Positions 22,099 through 32,087 are shown, counted from the first letter of the stretch. The stretch is 32,120 nucleotides of DNA from Campylobacter sp. (GCA_030532465.1 JAUNLC010000010.1:1-32120); one strand, 5' to 3'. Program-made: numbers and translations. The notes: generated from the letters alone by a model not told the origin.

Positions 22099-23441
22099 CA
22101 CTCAACCACCAACTGAATTTCGCCATTATACACGCCAACGCGCACAGCTTTAAATTCAGCCCTTTTGGTATCTTTAAATTTGGTGTTTGGGCTGTAAATT
22201 CTCACGCTTCCATGAGGAGTTATAAGCCTTCCTTTTTTGATCTCGCCGTAGATACTTTCTATAACGTCTCCTGCGCGAGCTTGGCTTAACCTGCTTGCAC
22301 TTAACATCTGAGTTTTTATATCAGCCAGGCTGTCGTGCGTATTTATAACGCTCATTGATTTTACTTCAAGAGCGCCTTTAAACTCGCCTATGCTGTTTAT
22401 AACCACGTCCATTACGCTTCCAAGCAAATACTCGTTATCGGGGTCATACACGTAAATTCCACGACCGTTTTGAGCGATGACAAAACCTTTTTTGTCCTTA
22501 TAAATCACGCATACCCCGTTAAGAACATAAGGAGTGCCGTTTGGATTTTTAAACAGATCATCCACGCTTGCTTTAGCAAACTCCTTGGCTTTTTTCTCGG
22601 TGCTGATTTTAAATTTCAAAGGGAAGTGATCGGAATTTAGTCCTGTTGCTATGTTGCCGAATTTCGCCTTTAGGCTAGTGAAATTTACAGGCTTAACAAC
22701 TTCAAAACTTCCGTCCACATACTCAATTCCTCTTGCATCAAACATACTTTTTGACATCACGACGTGATCGATCGGGCTTAAATTTATGTGCGAATACCTC
22801 TCGTCCTTAGGCAAAAATTCCCACAGATCCTTCATCTGCCTACTTATAAGAATATCGTTTAAAAAAGAATTTTTACCGTAAGGAGTGTTAAAATCGCCAA
22901 GCAAAATCACGTTTTTATCCTCTTGAATGGCGCTTTTTAAAGTTCTAAAGGCGGTCTCTCTGCTCTTTTTAGAGTTTTTTTGAGCAGGCATATGATTTAC
23001 ATATAGGCTGAAAATTTCGCCTTCAAGCTCAAAATCAACCTTTAAAATATCTCTTGTCTTTACGTTTGGAACCTTAAAAATTTGCGTTTTTAAAGGCCTT
23101 ATCTTTGATAAGAGTCCAAGCCCGATCGGAGCTCTTTTATCCTTTGAAAAAGCAAAATACCTATACCCGCTCTGCCTCATAAGCTTTTTTAAAATTTCCT
23201 CGTTTTCTATCTCTTGAAGTGCGATTATGTCGGCATCAAGCCTCTTTATATCCTCTTTTATACGCTCAAATTTGACGCTTGCCTCTTTAGCGCTCCAAGC
23301 GGATTTGCCTATAACAAAATCCTCATACTCGCTTCCGTCGTTTTTAGCGTCAAAGAGATTTTCGACATTGTAAGTAGCTATGCTAAGCTCCGCGGCTAAA
23401 GAAAAGATAGTCGCCGCTAAAAGCATTAAAATTTTATTCAC
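22098..23441 (-). CDS. Secreted endonuclease/exonuclease/phosphatase-family protein
   Basis: The 447-residue protein has a signal peptide (MNKILMLLAATIFSLAAE). The catalytic EEP domain follows, with ATYNVENLF, ADIIALQEIEN (metal-binding Glu), NHMPAQK, LLGDFNTPYG and LNSDHFPL, the Asn, His and Asp residues of DNase I-like enzymes. The C-terminal 150 residues form an extra domain resembling an OB fold of extracellular nucleases (VIESIYGEIKKGR). It is exported and could degrade environmental DNA or act on lipids or phosphates; the substrate is not resolved. It overlaps trmL by 4 bases and the 44-residue gene by one. Confidence 0.87.
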   Translation of the reverse strand: MNKILMLLAATIFSLAAELSIATYNVENLFDAKNDGSEYEDFVIGKSAWSAKEASVKFERIKEDIKRLDADIIALQEIENEEILKKLMRQSGYRYFAFSKDKRAPIGLGLLSKIRPLKTQIFKVPNVKTRDILKVDFELEGEIFSLYVNHMPAQKNSKKSRETAFRTLKSAIQEDKNVILLGDFNTPYGKNSFLNDILISRQMKDLWEFLPKDERYSHINLSPIDHVVMSKSMFDARGIEYVDGSFEVVKPVNFTSLKAKFGNIATGLNSDHFPLKFKISTEKKAKEFAKASVDDLFKNPNGTPYVLNGVCVIYKDKKGFVIAQNGRGIYVYDPDNEYLLGSVMDVVINSIGEFKGALEVKSMSVINTHDSLADIKTQMLSASRLSQARAGDVIESIYGEIKKGRLITPHGSVRIYSPNTKFKDTKRAEFKAVRVGVYNGEIQLVVE

Positions 23442-23917
23442 AAACTATTCCTTAACTCAAATTTATCGATATTTTGGCGTATCGCCTCATAAGCGATGAT
23501 ACCTACGCTTGTGGCTAAATTTAGGCTTCTGCCAAGCTCTCCCATGGGTATAGTTACGGCGTTGGCGAAATTTCTTTGCATAAGCTTCATCGGAAGCCCC
23601 GTGCTTTCACCGCCGAAAAACAAAAAATCGCCCTCTTTAAATTTCACGTCAAAATAAAATTTATTCGTCTTTGTCGTAGCGTAAAAAAATCTATCTTCAA
23701 ATTTTGCATTCGAGCGCAAAAACTCATCCAAGCTCTCCCAAATTTTAAGCTTTAAATCCTTCCAATAATCAAGCCCCGCGCGTCTAACGGCCTTTTCGCT
23801 TAGATCAAACACGGTCGGCTTTATGATGTGTAAATTTAAATTCGCATTTACGCACATTCTGCCGATTGAGCCCGTATTTTGGGGGATTTGCGGACTAACT
23901 AGCACGATATTAAACAT
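23438..23917 (-). CDS. trmL: tRNA (cytidine(34)-2'-O)-methyltransferase
   Basis: The 159-residue SPOUT methyltransferase is of the TrmL type and 2'-O-methylates the wobble base of leucine tRNAs. It has SPQIPQNTGSIGRMCVNA at the N-terminus, FFGGESTGLP in the middle and the knot segment IPMGELGRSLNLATSVGIIA at the C-terminus. The length is exactly that of the family. It overlaps purU by one base (TAATG) and the downstream nuclease by four (ATGA). Confidence 0.92.
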   Translation of the reverse strand: MFNIVLVSPQIPQNTGSIGRMCVNANLNLHIIKPTVFDLSEKAVRRAGLDYWKDLKLKIWESLDEFLRSNAKFEDRFFYATTKTNKFYFDVKFKEGDFLFFGGESTGLPMKLMQRNFANAVTIPMGELGRSLNLATSVGIIAYEAIRQNIDKFELRNSL

Positions 23918-24750
23918 TAAAAGACGATCACCTTATTATTATAAACAAAAAGCCTATCCTCAAGAGCTAGATCAAGCGCGCTAGAAAGCACGTTTTTCTC
24001 GCAGCTTCTGCCGGCTTTTTGCATCTGCTGCCAGCTCATCTCGTGATTTACGCGGATAACATCTTGTGCGATGATGGGACCCTCGTCAAGATCGTCATTT
24101 ACAAAATGCGCCGTAGCGCCAATGATCTTAACGCCTCTTTCGTAAGCTTGCTTATACGGGTTTGCACCGATAAATGCAGGCAAAAACGAATGGTGGATGT
24201 TGATGATCTGTTTTGGATAGTGCTTAACGAAATTTGGCGAAAGAATTCTCATATATTTTGCCAGCACCGCATAGTCGAATTTATACTGCTTCATCGCCTT
24301 AAGCACTAGCTCTTCGTGTTTTTCGCGCTCTATGCCGTCTGCGTTTATGTAGTGAAACGGGATATTAAATCGCTCCACAAGCTCTCTTAAATTTTCACGA
24401 TTTGCGATCACCGCAAGGATGTTTGCATTCAGCTCGCCGCTATCGAATTTTATAAGCAGATCGCCGATACAGTGAGCCTCTTTAGTAGCTAGGATGATGA
24501 TGTTTTTCTTAGTCGCCTCAACGCACTCTATGATAGCGCCCTTTGGTAAAAACGCCTCGAGTGTTCCGACAAATTCGGCGGTTTTTACCTCACCCGCAAG
24601 CGAAGCACGCATAAAAAATCTATTGCTATCATAATCCACAAATTCGTTGTTTGTCTCGATATTTAGGTGATATTTAAAAACCACATCGCAAATTCTATAA
24701 ATCAAGCCCTTTTCGTCTTGACACTCTATTTTTAATATATATTTTTTCAT
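23917..24750 (-). CDS. purU: Formyltetrahydrofolate deformylase
   Basis: The 277-residue protein has an N-terminal ACT domain (ILKIECQDEKGLIYRICD) and a C-terminal formyltransferase-like domain. That domain carries the catalytic Asn-His-Asp set in INIHHSFLPAF and DDLDEGPIIAQD, with AKYMRILSP before it. It releases formate from 10-formyltetrahydrofolate, balancing one-carbon pools and supplying formate. It lies 53 bases after cca and runs directly into trmL. The order ciaD-like, cca, purU matches what I recall of C. jejuni. Confidence 0.94.
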   Translation of the reverse strand: MKKYILKIECQDEKGLIYRICDVVFKYHLNIETNNEFVDYDSNRFFMRASLAGEVKTAEFVGTLEAFLPKGAIIECVEATKKNIIILATKEAHCIGDLLIKFDSGELNANILAVIANRENLRELVERFNIPFHYINADGIEREKHEELVLKAMKQYKFDYAVLAKYMRILSPNFVKHYPKQIINIHHSFLPAFIGANPYKQAYERGVKIIGATAHFVNDDLDEGPIIAQDVIRVNHEMSWQQMQKAGRSCEKNVLSSALDLALEDRLFVYNNKVIVF

Positions 24751-24803
24751 TTAGCCTCTTTTTAATAAGCTCTGATTTTATCCAAAAGAGGCTTTTATAT
24801 CTA

Positions 24804-25982
24804 TTAAATGGGTTTTTGTTTTGAGTTTTGGGCTTTAAAATTTTCTAAAAATTTCTCTATCTCTTGCCTTTGTCGTCTTAAAATTTCAGCCCCTATCCGC
24901 TCGTTTTTAAACCCATCCTTTATAACGGCTATAGAGTCGATTTGAGCGTCAAATTTCTTATCGTAAACTCCAAATTTCTTGGCTCTTTTTATAAGAGTCG
25001 CCGAATTTAGACCAAGCCAATCTTTAAGCGGCATTTTAAGCGAAATTTCCAAAAGCTCCTTGTCGCTTACCCTACCGATAAAAAAAGGTTGAGTAAAGCA
25101 GGACTTAAAGCTATTTGGCAAATTTAGCTCTTTTAAAATCGGCTCTTTTAAGCCAAACATCCCCGCAAGCAGATACAAAAACTCCCGCTCATCTTTCTTA
25201 AATTTTATAGCCTTAGCAAGCTTAGAGCCAAAAGCTTCAACCTCAAATTTGCTTAAATTTAGCCCAAAAAGAGTTTTAAACAGCCCAAGCTCGTGCAGAT
25301 AAGCAGCTGCCGTGTGTTGAAATTTAGCCCTAAAAAGCTTTAACAGTTCAGCCGCTATCCTATCTTTGCTAAGATCGTTAAGCCTAAGCGTTTTCATGAG
25401 TTTTAACGTCTTTGGCGCAACCATAAAATTTAGCCTTGCACTAAACTGAATAGCCCTTAAAACCCTAAGGCTATCCTCGCAAAATTTCTCATCGTCGATA
25501 TGTCTTAAAACTCCCTTTTTAAGGTCGTTTATGCCGCCGTTAAAGTCTAAAATTTCACCGCTAAATATATTTATCATTATAGAATTTACCGTAAAATCCC
25601 TACGCCTTGAGGCCTCGCGCTCATCGTTGCAGTAGCTTACTTCAAAAGCCTTATGTCCCTTGCCGACCTTGCTTTCCGTTCGCGGCAAAGAGAGATCAAA
25701 ATTACCAAATTTATAGACAAAATAGCTCTTACCAACTCCGCTTGCGCCGTTTTCATTCATCAAAACATCAAATTTAGCAGGCTTGATGTCATAAATTTCT
25801 ATATCAAAATCTATAGCTTTTTGTCTAAATTTGATATTTTTTTTAGAGGATTTAATCTCGCTAAGAAGCATGTCGCGCACAGATCCGCCTACGATATATG
25901 CGCGCTTTGTATAAGGAGAAAGAAGTTTCCTTATTTTGTTTAACTCATTTAGTTTGGAGATTTTCAAGCCTGTTTTCAACAT
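24804..25982 (-). CDS. cca: CCA tRNA nucleotidyltransferase / poly(A) polymerase family
   Basis: The protein is about 392 residues from ATG 25982; a TTG at 25994 is also possible and neither has a strong ribosome site. It has the class II nucleotidyltransferase head AYIVGGSVRDMLL, the catalytic DFDIEIYD, ASRRRDFTVNSIMIN (base recognition) and FCEDSLRVLRAIQFSARLNF, then a helical tRNA-binding body. It adds or repairs the CCA end of tRNAs. It begins inside the CiaD-like gene, which is an unusually long overlap of 38 bases. Confidence 0.9.
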   Translation of the reverse strand: MLKTGLKISKLNELNKIRKLLSPYTKRAYIVGGSVRDMLLSEIKSSKKNIKFRQKAIDFDIEIYDIKPAKFDVLMNENGASGVGKSYFVYKFGNFDLSLPRTESKVGKGHKAFEVSYCNDEREASRRRDFTVNSIMINIFSGEILDFNGGINDLKKGVLRHIDDEKFCEDSLRVLRAIQFSARLNFMVAPKTLKLMKTLRLNDLSKDRIAAELLKLFRAKFQHTAAAYLHELGLFKTLFGLNLSKFEVEAFGSKLAKAIKFKKDEREFLYLLAGMFGLKEPILKELNLPNSFKSCFTQPFFIGRVSDKELLEISLKMPLKDWLGLNSATLIKRAKKFGVYDKKFDAQIDSIAVIKDGFKNERIGAEILRRQRQEIEKFLENFKAQNSKQKPI

Positions 25983-26262
25983 TGGCAAGCACAAATTCTA
26001 AAAATTTAAGAGTAAGCTCTAATCTATCTTCCAAATTTTCCCTGCTAGTGGCGTTGAGCCCTTCAAAGAGCACCAAAATACGCTCCTTTAAGTTGCGTAA
26101 AAATATCTCCTCTGCGCTTATTTCGCCGTCAAATTTATCCGCATAAGCTCGCTTAAGCGCCTCAGGCTCTTTTTTTAACTCTTCTTGCCTTTTTTCGCCG
26201 ACATTTTCAAGCTCGGCGGCAACCTCGTCTATAGCCATCTTTGCAATATCTTCAAGTTTCAT
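25945..26262 (-). CDS. CiaD-like domain protein
   Basis: The 105-residue protein is helical and highly charged, with no signal peptide. The central FLRNLKERILVLFEGLNA and the C-terminal LELTLKFLEFVLANVENRL match my recollection of the CiaD-like domain family of Campylobacter. Synteny supports this: in C. jejuni the invasion antigen gene ciaD (Cj0788) sits just before cca and purU, as here. In C. jejuni CiaD is a flagellum-delivered effector that alters host cell signalling, but this homologue is shorter and its being an effector is unproven. It overlaps the TPR-like gene upstream by 4 bases. Confidence 0.7.
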   Translation of the reverse strand: MKLEDIAKMAIDEVAAELENVGEKRQEELKKEPEALKRAYADKFDGEISAEEIFLRNLKERILVLFEGLNATSRENLEDRLELTLKFLEFVLANVENRLENLQTK

Positions 26263-26507
26263 ATCTTAATCAGCCACCTTTTAAATTCGGTTATCTCTTC
26301 GTTGGTTTTCATATTGATAAAAAAATCCCTCATCTGCTCATTTACGCTCTTATCGCGCTTTCTAAGCCCGCTAAGACGCTTTATCGCATTTAGGGCATCT
26401 TTGTTTTCAGGCTCAGCTTTGAGGATGTTTTTATACACCAAGAGCGCATCGTCTTTAAGACCTTGCGCCTCGTAAATCAAAGCTTCAGTTATCGTATTTT
26501 TCATCAT
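26259..26507 (-). CDS. Small TPR-like protein
   Basis: The 82-residue protein has one tetratricopeptide-like helix pair ([31 protein letters not shown], positions 9-39) with the TPR residues Gly, Ala, Tyr and Pro in place. A charged C-terminal helix follows ([13 protein letters not shown]). It has no signal peptide or catalytic motif. It lies between leuB and the CiaD-like gene with ATGA-type overlaps on both sides, so it is cotranslated. In C. jejuni a small conserved protein (Cj0787) occupies the equivalent place. It probably mediates protein contacts; the partner is unknown. Confidence 0.75.
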   Translation of the reverse strand: MMKNTITEALIYEAQGLKDDALLVYKNILKAEPENKDALNAIKRLSGLRKRDKSVNEQMRDFFINMKTNEEITEFKRWLIKI

Positions 26508-27571
26508 GAGTCTATAAAATCAACTATTATTCCGCCCATTTCGCTTGTCGAGCAGACCTCTTTTGCGCCAAATTCTGCTATATCTTTAGTTCTATACCCC
26601 TCTGCCAGAGCCTTTTTAACGGCATTTTCTATATCGCGTGCAGCCTCTTGCTCGCCAAAAGAGTATCTAAGCAGCATTGCGGCGCTTAAAATCGTAGCGA
26701 TCGGATTTGCTATGCCCTGCCCTGCGATATCTGGAGCCGAACCATGGATAGGCTCGTAAATTCCAACCTTACCGCCTATGCTAGCGCTTGGAAGTAGCCC
26801 TATGGAGCCCACTACCATACTTGCCTCATCGCTTAAGATATCGCCGAATAAATTTTCGGTCAAGATGACGTCAAACCGGCGCGGGTTTCTAACTATCTGC
26901 ATAGCCGCGTTATCCACATACATAAACTCAAGCCTTACTTCAGGGTAGTCTTTAGCAACCTCGCTTACAACCTCTCTCCAAAGCTGGCTAGTCTCAAGCA
27001 CATTTGCCTTATCTATCATACAAACGCTTTTTTTACGCATCATAGCCGTATCGAAAGCAACTTTTGCTATGCGCTCTATCTCGGCTCTTGTGTATATCAT
27101 GGTGTTAAAGGCAAGGTCGTCTTTTTTCTCGCGAGGCTGACCGAAATAAATTCCTCCCGTTAGCTCGCGAACCACTACGAAATCGACATCGTGAAGCACG
27201 CTTGGCTTAAGAGTGCTGGCATCCATAAGCTCATCAAACACAAACGCGGGGCGTAAATTTGCATAAGCTCCAAGCTCTTTTCTAAGCTTTAAAAGCCCGC
27301 TTTCAGGGCGAAGATGGCGCGGCAAACTATCCCACTTATCGCCTCCTATGGCGCCAAAAAGCACCGCATCGCTATTTAGCGCGCCTTGCAAAGTAACATC
27401 GGGCAACGGCTCTTTAAAGACATCAATCGCAGCTCCGCCCATTAAAAAAAACTCATAATTTATCTCAAATCCGTGCTTTAAGCTAACTACATCAAGAACT
27501 CTTACCGCTTCATCCACTATCTCGGGACCTATACCGTCGCCTTTAATAACAGCTATATTATATCTTTTCAT
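26504..27571 (-). CDS. leuB: 3-isopropylmalate dehydrogenase
   Basis: The protein is 355 residues from ATG 27571, with AAGGA five bases upstream; its A is shared with the leuD stop. It oxidises and decarboxylates 3-isopropylmalate with NAD in leucine synthesis. Visible are [28 protein letters not shown] (substrate and metal site), [34 protein letters not shown] (metal-binding Asp residues) and [18 protein letters not shown] (NAD specificity). The sequence is complete and of normal length. Confidence 0.96.
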   Translation of the reverse strand: MKRYNIAVIKGDGIGPEIVDEAVRVLDVVSLKHGFEINYEFFLMGGAAIDVFKEPLPDVTLQGALNSDAVLFGAIGGDKWDSLPRHLRPESGLLKLRKELGAYANLRPAFVFDELMDASTLKPSVLHDVDFVVVRELTGGIYFGQPREKKDDLAFNTMIYTRAEIERIAKVAFDTAMMRKKSVCMIDKANVLETSQLWREVVSEVAKDYPEVRLEFMYVDNAAMQIVRNPRRFDVILTENLFGDILSDEASMVVGSIGLLPSASIGGKVGIYEPIHGSAPDIAGQGIANPIATILSAAMLLRYSFGEQEAARDIENAVKKALAEGYRTKDIAEFGAKEVCSTSEMGGIIVDFIDS

Positions 27572-28062
27572 CAAATTCCTTGTAAATTTTTCTTTGCATA
27601 CTCTATCAGCCCGCCGCTTTTTAAAAGCTCTTGCATAAATTCGGGGATAGGGTTAAATTTATACTCTTTGCCGTCGCTTAAATTTATGATGACGCCTCTA
27701 TCCACATCGATTTTAAGCTCATCTCCTTCATTTATCCTGTCGGTCTCTTCTATCTGAAGTATCAAAAGCCCCGTATTAAAGCTATTTCTATAAAAAATTC
27801 TCGCATAAGATTTAGCTATAACCGCACCGATTCCAGCAGCCTTTAAAGCAAGCGGAGCGTGCTCTCTACTACTTCCGCAGCCGAAATTTTCTCCCGCTAC
27901 GATGATGTCGCCCTTTGAAATTTTAGCGCTAAATTTCGGATCGGCATCCTCCATGATATGTTTAGCCAACTCGTTTTCATCGGATGTGTTTAAGTAGCGC
28001 GCAGCGATAATGATATCGGTATCGATGTTATCGCCAAATTTCCAGACCTTACCTTGCTTCAT
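27571..28062 (-). CDS. leuD: 3-isopropylmalate dehydratase small subunit
   Basis: The 163-residue protein is the swivel-domain subunit of isopropylmalate isomerase. It has [16 protein letters not shown] at the N-terminus, [18 protein letters not shown] in the middle and [13 protein letters not shown]. It partners LeuC, which is not in this window, so the leu genes are split in this genome. It leads the long minus-strand run and overlaps leuB by one base. Confidence 0.95.
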   Translation of the reverse strand: MKQGKVWKFGDNIDTDIIIAARYLNTSDENELAKHIMEDADPKFSAKISKGDIIVAGENFGCGSSREHAPLALKAAGIGAVIAKSYARIFYRNSFNTGLLILQIEETDRINEGDELKIDVDRGVIINLSDGKEYKFNPIPEFMQELLKSGGLIEYAKKNLQGI

Positions 28063-28091
28063 ATTTAGCCTTATAGTTAAAATTTGACTGA

Positions 28092-28124
28092 TTTTATCAA
28101 AAAATAACTAAAGGTTTTATCAAA
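28092..28124 (-). promoter_or_regulatory. Direct repeat upstream of leuD
   Basis: TTTGATAAAA occurs twice on the minus strand (28092-28101 and 28115-28124), 23 bases apart or about two helical turns, just ahead of leuD. The nearer copy resembles a -10 element (GATAAAAT). It may be a promoter with a regulator site, but the AT-rich context makes chance repeats likely. Confidence 0.25.
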
Positions 28125-28202
28125 GGCAAATTAGTAATATTTTGTTTTATATAAATAGGAGTTAAAGAATATAGATAAAAATGATTAAATTAAGATAGAG
28201 CA

Positions 28203-28224
28203 AAGGCGGCTTATAAACCGCCTT
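28203..28224 (-). terminator. Stem-loop after the DUF2892 gene
   Basis: AAGGCGG and CCGCCTT form a seven-pair GC-rich stem 23 bases after the stop codon of the 28247-28423 gene, followed by TTTGCTC. It probably separates that gene from leuD. Confidence 0.5.
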
Positions 28225-28246
28225 AAACAAATTTTAGTAAAAGCAA

Positions 28247-28423
28247 CTATCTCTTTATGGAGCATCTTCCCATAAAATAACATGCCGGACAAAATCCGCT
28301 AACTCCGATAATCACGGGGATAAGCCCTATAAGCGCCCAATAGCTTTTAAAGAAATACCATATCAAAGCCATCAACAAAAGCCCCAAAACCACTCTGATA
28401 ATTCTGCTTTTCTTGCTTAACAT
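28247..28423 (-). CDS. DUF2892 (YgaP-type membrane domain) protein
   Basis: The 58-residue inner-membrane protein has two hydrophobic helices (VVLGLLLMALIWYFF and WALIGLIPVIIGVSGFCPAC). The motif GFCPACYFMGRC (Cys45, Cys48, Cys54) is the mark of DUF2892 proteins, which are related to the membrane anchor of rhodanese YgaP. An ATG at 28423 has AAAGGATC upstream. It has a terminator after it and stands alone. The Cys cluster suggests redox or sulfur chemistry, but the role is unknown. Confidence 0.75.
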   Translation of the reverse strand: MLSKKSRIIRVVLGLLLMALIWYFFKSYWALIGLIPVIIGVSGFCPACYFMGRCSIKR

Positions 28424-28536
28424 CTCAGATCCTTTATAAATTTTAGTGTAATATTACCTAAAATTCGAGCTAGAATTTGTAACAATATCACCAAATTTCA
28501 GCTTTTAAACAGGCGCATATAAGAGAGAATTTATAT

Positions 28537-29190
28537 CTAGCTCTTTATTTGAAGGTTTTGTATAAAAATTTTGCCTCTTTTTTGCGCTATCTCTCCGCTC
28601 TTTTCCATCTCTTTTAGTATCCTTGAAATCGCCTCTCTGGCACTTCCAAGATGGTTTGCAAGCTGTTCGTGAGTGATATTTAGTTCGTTCTCTTTTGCAT
28701 TTTCAAGTAAAAAATTTCTAACTCTATTTGCAAGAGGCAAAAAGAGCGCTTGCTCCATCACGTTTATAACGGCCGCAAATCTTTTTGAAACTATCTTAAG
28801 AGCGTGATTTAAGACGGTCGTATAACTATCTTTAAGGGTCTTAAAAGTCTGCATAGGTATTAGCAAAACCTCGGCATCCTCTTCCACGCTTAAGGTTATC
28901 TCGGTATCAAAGGCGTTTAGGGTGCAAGAAGAGCAGATCACGCAGTTATCGCCGCCTTCAAGCTTAAATATAGTTATCTCTTTAAAATTTTGCGAGGTTA
29001 TAAAAGCTCTAATCACCCCGCTTTTTACGATAATATATCCGCAATTATCATCTTTTGTGTATATAAGCGTGTCTTTAGATAAATTTTTAGCGCTTACGCT
29101 ATCATAAACCGTTTTTGCATCGGCATCCGAGATCTCAAATTTATCTATAAACTCTCTTTGCAAAATTCTCTTGTCATCCAAGCTTAGCAT
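28537..29190 (-). CDS. Crp/Fnr-family transcriptional regulator with Cys cluster
   Basis: The 217-residue protein has an N-terminal cyclic-nucleotide-binding-type barrel and a C-terminal winged helix with recognition helix LGSAREAISRILKEMEKSG (181-199). Cys50, Cys83, Cys86 and Cys89 lie in DDNCG and GDNCVICSSCT. The CxxxxxC part resembles the CVLSASC motif of some anaerobe regulators; the extra Cys86 is less usual and could help hold an iron-sulfur cluster or sense redox state. It is divergent from a TDT/SLAC1 transporter, with a 13-base palindrome in between. Confidence 0.88.
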   Translation of the reverse strand: MLSLDDKRILQREFIDKFEISDADAKTVYDSVSAKNLSKDTLIYTKDDNCGYIIVKSGVIRAFITSQNFKEITIFKLEGGDNCVICSSCTLNAFDTEITLSVEEDAEVLLIPMQTFKTLKDSYTTVLNHALKIVSKRFAAVINVMEQALFLPLANRVRNFLLENAKENELNITHEQLANHLGSAREAISRILKEMEKSGEIAQKRGKIFIQNLQIKS

Positions 29191-29202
29191 AGCAATCCTT
29201 TT

Positions 29203-29215
29203 GTGATATTATCAC
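29203..29215. promoter_or_regulatory. Perfect GTGATA-T-TATCAC palindrome, likely Crp/Fnr-type operator
   Basis: A 13-base perfect inverted repeat sits 12 bases before the Crp/Fnr start codon and 57 bases before the divergent transporter start. It resembles TGTGA-N5-TCACT, close to the Crp half-site with one base less in the spacer. Autoregulation and control of the transporter are the simplest reading. Confidence 0.55.
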
Positions 29216-29272
29216 TGAGAAACGGTAGTATTATAGGTAATATTGCATAAAAATATATTAAAAGGATTTTTA

Positions 29273-30238
29273 ATGAGCGAACTTAAGAGTGAGGGCGAGC
29301 TTTTAAACAGGATAAAAAACTTTCCGATCATGTTTTTTGCCGTAATTATGGGGCTTGGCGGGCTTACTTTATCTTATGAAAAGCTAAATTTAGTCTTTAA
29401 TCTTTCAAATTTTATATTTGAAATTTTAAGATCGGTAACGACCTTGATATTTATAGTTATCAGTGCAATCTACACTTTGAAATTTATAAATTTCAAAGAA
29501 AATATCAAAGATGAATTTGCCCATCCCGTAAAGATAAATTTCTTTGCGGCATTTTCCATATCTATCTTTTTGCTTGCGGCTATATGGAGAGATGTTGATG
29601 GATTGCATCAAATTTTATTTTATCCGGCTCTTGTAATCCAAACGTTTTTAACACTTTACGTAGTCTCTTTTTGGATCAATAAAAATATGCTCATCAACCA
29701 CTCAAACCCCGCTTGGTTCATACCGATAGTCGGAAATTTAGTAGTTGTCTTAGCCTCTAAAGAGACGGGAGCTTTTTTGTGGTACTATTTTTCCATAGGG
29801 ATATTTTTCTGGGTGGTTTTATTTACTATCGTCTTTTACCGCATCATCTTTCACGATCAGCTCGCCCAAAAATTCATACCGACGCTTTTTATACTCATAG
29901 CGCCTCCCGCCGTTGGATTTTTAGGCTATGTAAAGCTTACGGGAAATTTTGACGTTACCGCTCAGTTGTTTTTAAATTTAACCCTATTTTTCGTGCTTTT
30001 AATCCTATTTATGTTTAAAAATTTCACAAAGCTTAAATTTTTCCTATCATGGTGGGCGTTTACCTTCCCCACCGCAGCTGCCAGCATGGCATTTTTAAGG
30101 GCGTATGAGCTAAACAAAAGTCTATTTTTCGCCGTTTTTGGTATCGTTTTGTTTATAGCTCTTGTATTTTTTATATGCACCGTGAGTTATCTTACTATAA
30201 AAGCTATCAAAAATAACGAAATTTGCGTAGTTGAATAA
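29273..30238 (+). CDS. TDT/SLAC1-family anion transporter
   Basis: The protein is 321 residues from ATG 29273, with AAAAGGA seven bases upstream; an upstream TTG would add ten atypical residues. About ten hydrophobic helices are visible. FPIMFFAVIMGLGGLTLSYE near the N-terminus and FIPIVGNLVVVLASKETGA in the middle are typical of the tellurite-resistance/dicarboxylate (TDT) and SLAC1 anion-channel family. The substrate may be a C4-dicarboxylate, sulfite, nitrate or chloride. The divergent Crp/Fnr regulator probably controls it. Its stop lies two bases from the convergent LysE stop. Confidence 0.87.
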   Translation: MSELKSEGELLNRIKNFPIMFFAVIMGLGGLTLSYEKLNLVFNLSNFIFEILRSVTTLIFIVISAIYTLKFINFKENIKDEFAHPVKINFFAAFSISIFLLAAIWRDVDGLHQILFYPALVIQTFLTLYVVSFWINKNMLINHSNPAWFIPIVGNLVVVLASKETGAFLWYYFSIGIFFWVVLFTIVFYRIIFHDQLAQKFIPTLFILIAPPAVGFLGYVKLTGNFDVTAQLFLNLTLFFVLLILFMFKNFTKLKFFLSWWAFTFPTAAASMAFLRAYELNKSLFFAVFGIVLFIALVFFICTVSYLTIKAIKNNEICVVE

Positions 30239-30240
30239 GC

Positions 30241-30840
30241 TTATATAATAAGCATCCAAACGCCGATGATACACATAAGCGAGGATGTTAAAATTTCAAG
30301 CGCTCTTAGGTGATTTGAAAGTAGCTTTTTAAGCATGCTTCCGCCAAGCGCGTAGATATTTAGGCAGGTAAATTCGATAACAAGAAGCAAAGATAGCAAA
30401 ATCCAAGTTTGATACCCCAAAGGATCGCTTCTGTTTAAAAATGGCGGAAAAATAGCCCCTAAAAATATCCAAGCCTTTGGATTTGAGATGCTAACTACGA
30501 CGCCTTGCATAAAGAGCTCTTTTGCGCCTTGAGCGCTTATGTAGCCGTTTTTGATACCAAGCTTACCTCGACTAAGAAAGCCCATGATTCCAAGATATAT
30601 GATATAAAGAGCGCCGCAAAATTTTAAAATTCTAAACCCCGTTTCAAATTTTAACAGCAAAGCCCCCGCTCCAAATACGCAAAGAGTTGCAACTACGCCT
30701 ACCGAAAGAAGTTGTCCTACCATCATAGGAAAGCAGCGCTTGTAGCCCACACTCATACTAAGACTTAAGATAAAGGTCATATTAATGCCCGGCATAAGGC
30801 TGATAGGAAAAAATGTGGCTATAAACAAAAGGTAGTTCAC
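30241..30840 (-). CDS. LysE-family amino-acid exporter
   Basis: The 199-residue membrane protein has about six helices. The N-terminal FPISLMPGINMTFILSLSMSVG is the LysE/RhtB signature (Pro-Gly-x-Asn), and SNPKAWIFLGAIFPPFL in the middle is also diagnostic. The family exports lysine, threonine, homoserine or related amino acids. It lies downstream of the asparaginase gene on the same strand, with a hairpin between them. Confidence 0.88.
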   Translation of the reverse strand: MNYLLFIATFFPISLMPGINMTFILSLSMSVGYKRCFPMMVGQLLSVGVVATLCVFGAGALLLKFETGFRILKFCGALYIIYLGIMGFLSRGKLGIKNGYISAQGAKELFMQGVVVSISNPKAWIFLGAIFPPFLNRSDPLGYQTWILLSLLLVIEFTCLNIYALGGSMLKKLLSNHLRALEILTSSLMCIIGVWMLII

Positions 30841-30908
30841 AAAGAGCCTTAGAGGTTAAAATGAGATAAAATTTTAAAACAAAGCGGATAAATTTAAGAT
30901 AAAAATTT

Positions 30909-30937
30909 AAAGGCGACAACCTAAATTCGCCGCCTTT
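30909..30937 (-). terminator. Terminator after the asparaginase gene
   Basis: AAAGGCG (30909-30915) and CGCCTTT (30931-30937) form a seven-pair stem with a 15-base loop, nine bases after the asparaginase stop codon. T-rich sequence lies on both sides (AAATTTTT on the minus strand, TTTTTT on the plus), so it could act in both directions. Confidence 0.65.
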
Positions 30938-30945
30938 TTTAAATT

Positions 30946-32010
<1,065 letters not shown>

Positions 32011-32058
32011 TTAAGTTTCAAACAACCAAGATCTTGCATTTTTGAAATTTCAACTCAA

Positions 32059-32087
32059 ATTATACAAATTAAAATTTATAAAGTCAA
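32059..32087 (-). promoter_or_regulatory. Near-consensus sigma-70 promoter of ansB
   Basis: On the minus strand TTGACT (32082-32087) and TATAAT (32059-32064, preceded by TTG) are separated by exactly 17 bases. The predicted leader is about 60 bases to the ATG at 31992. A near-consensus -35 is unusual in Campylobacter and points to strong expression. The sequence further upstream, to the window end, is almost pure A/T. Confidence 0.65.
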
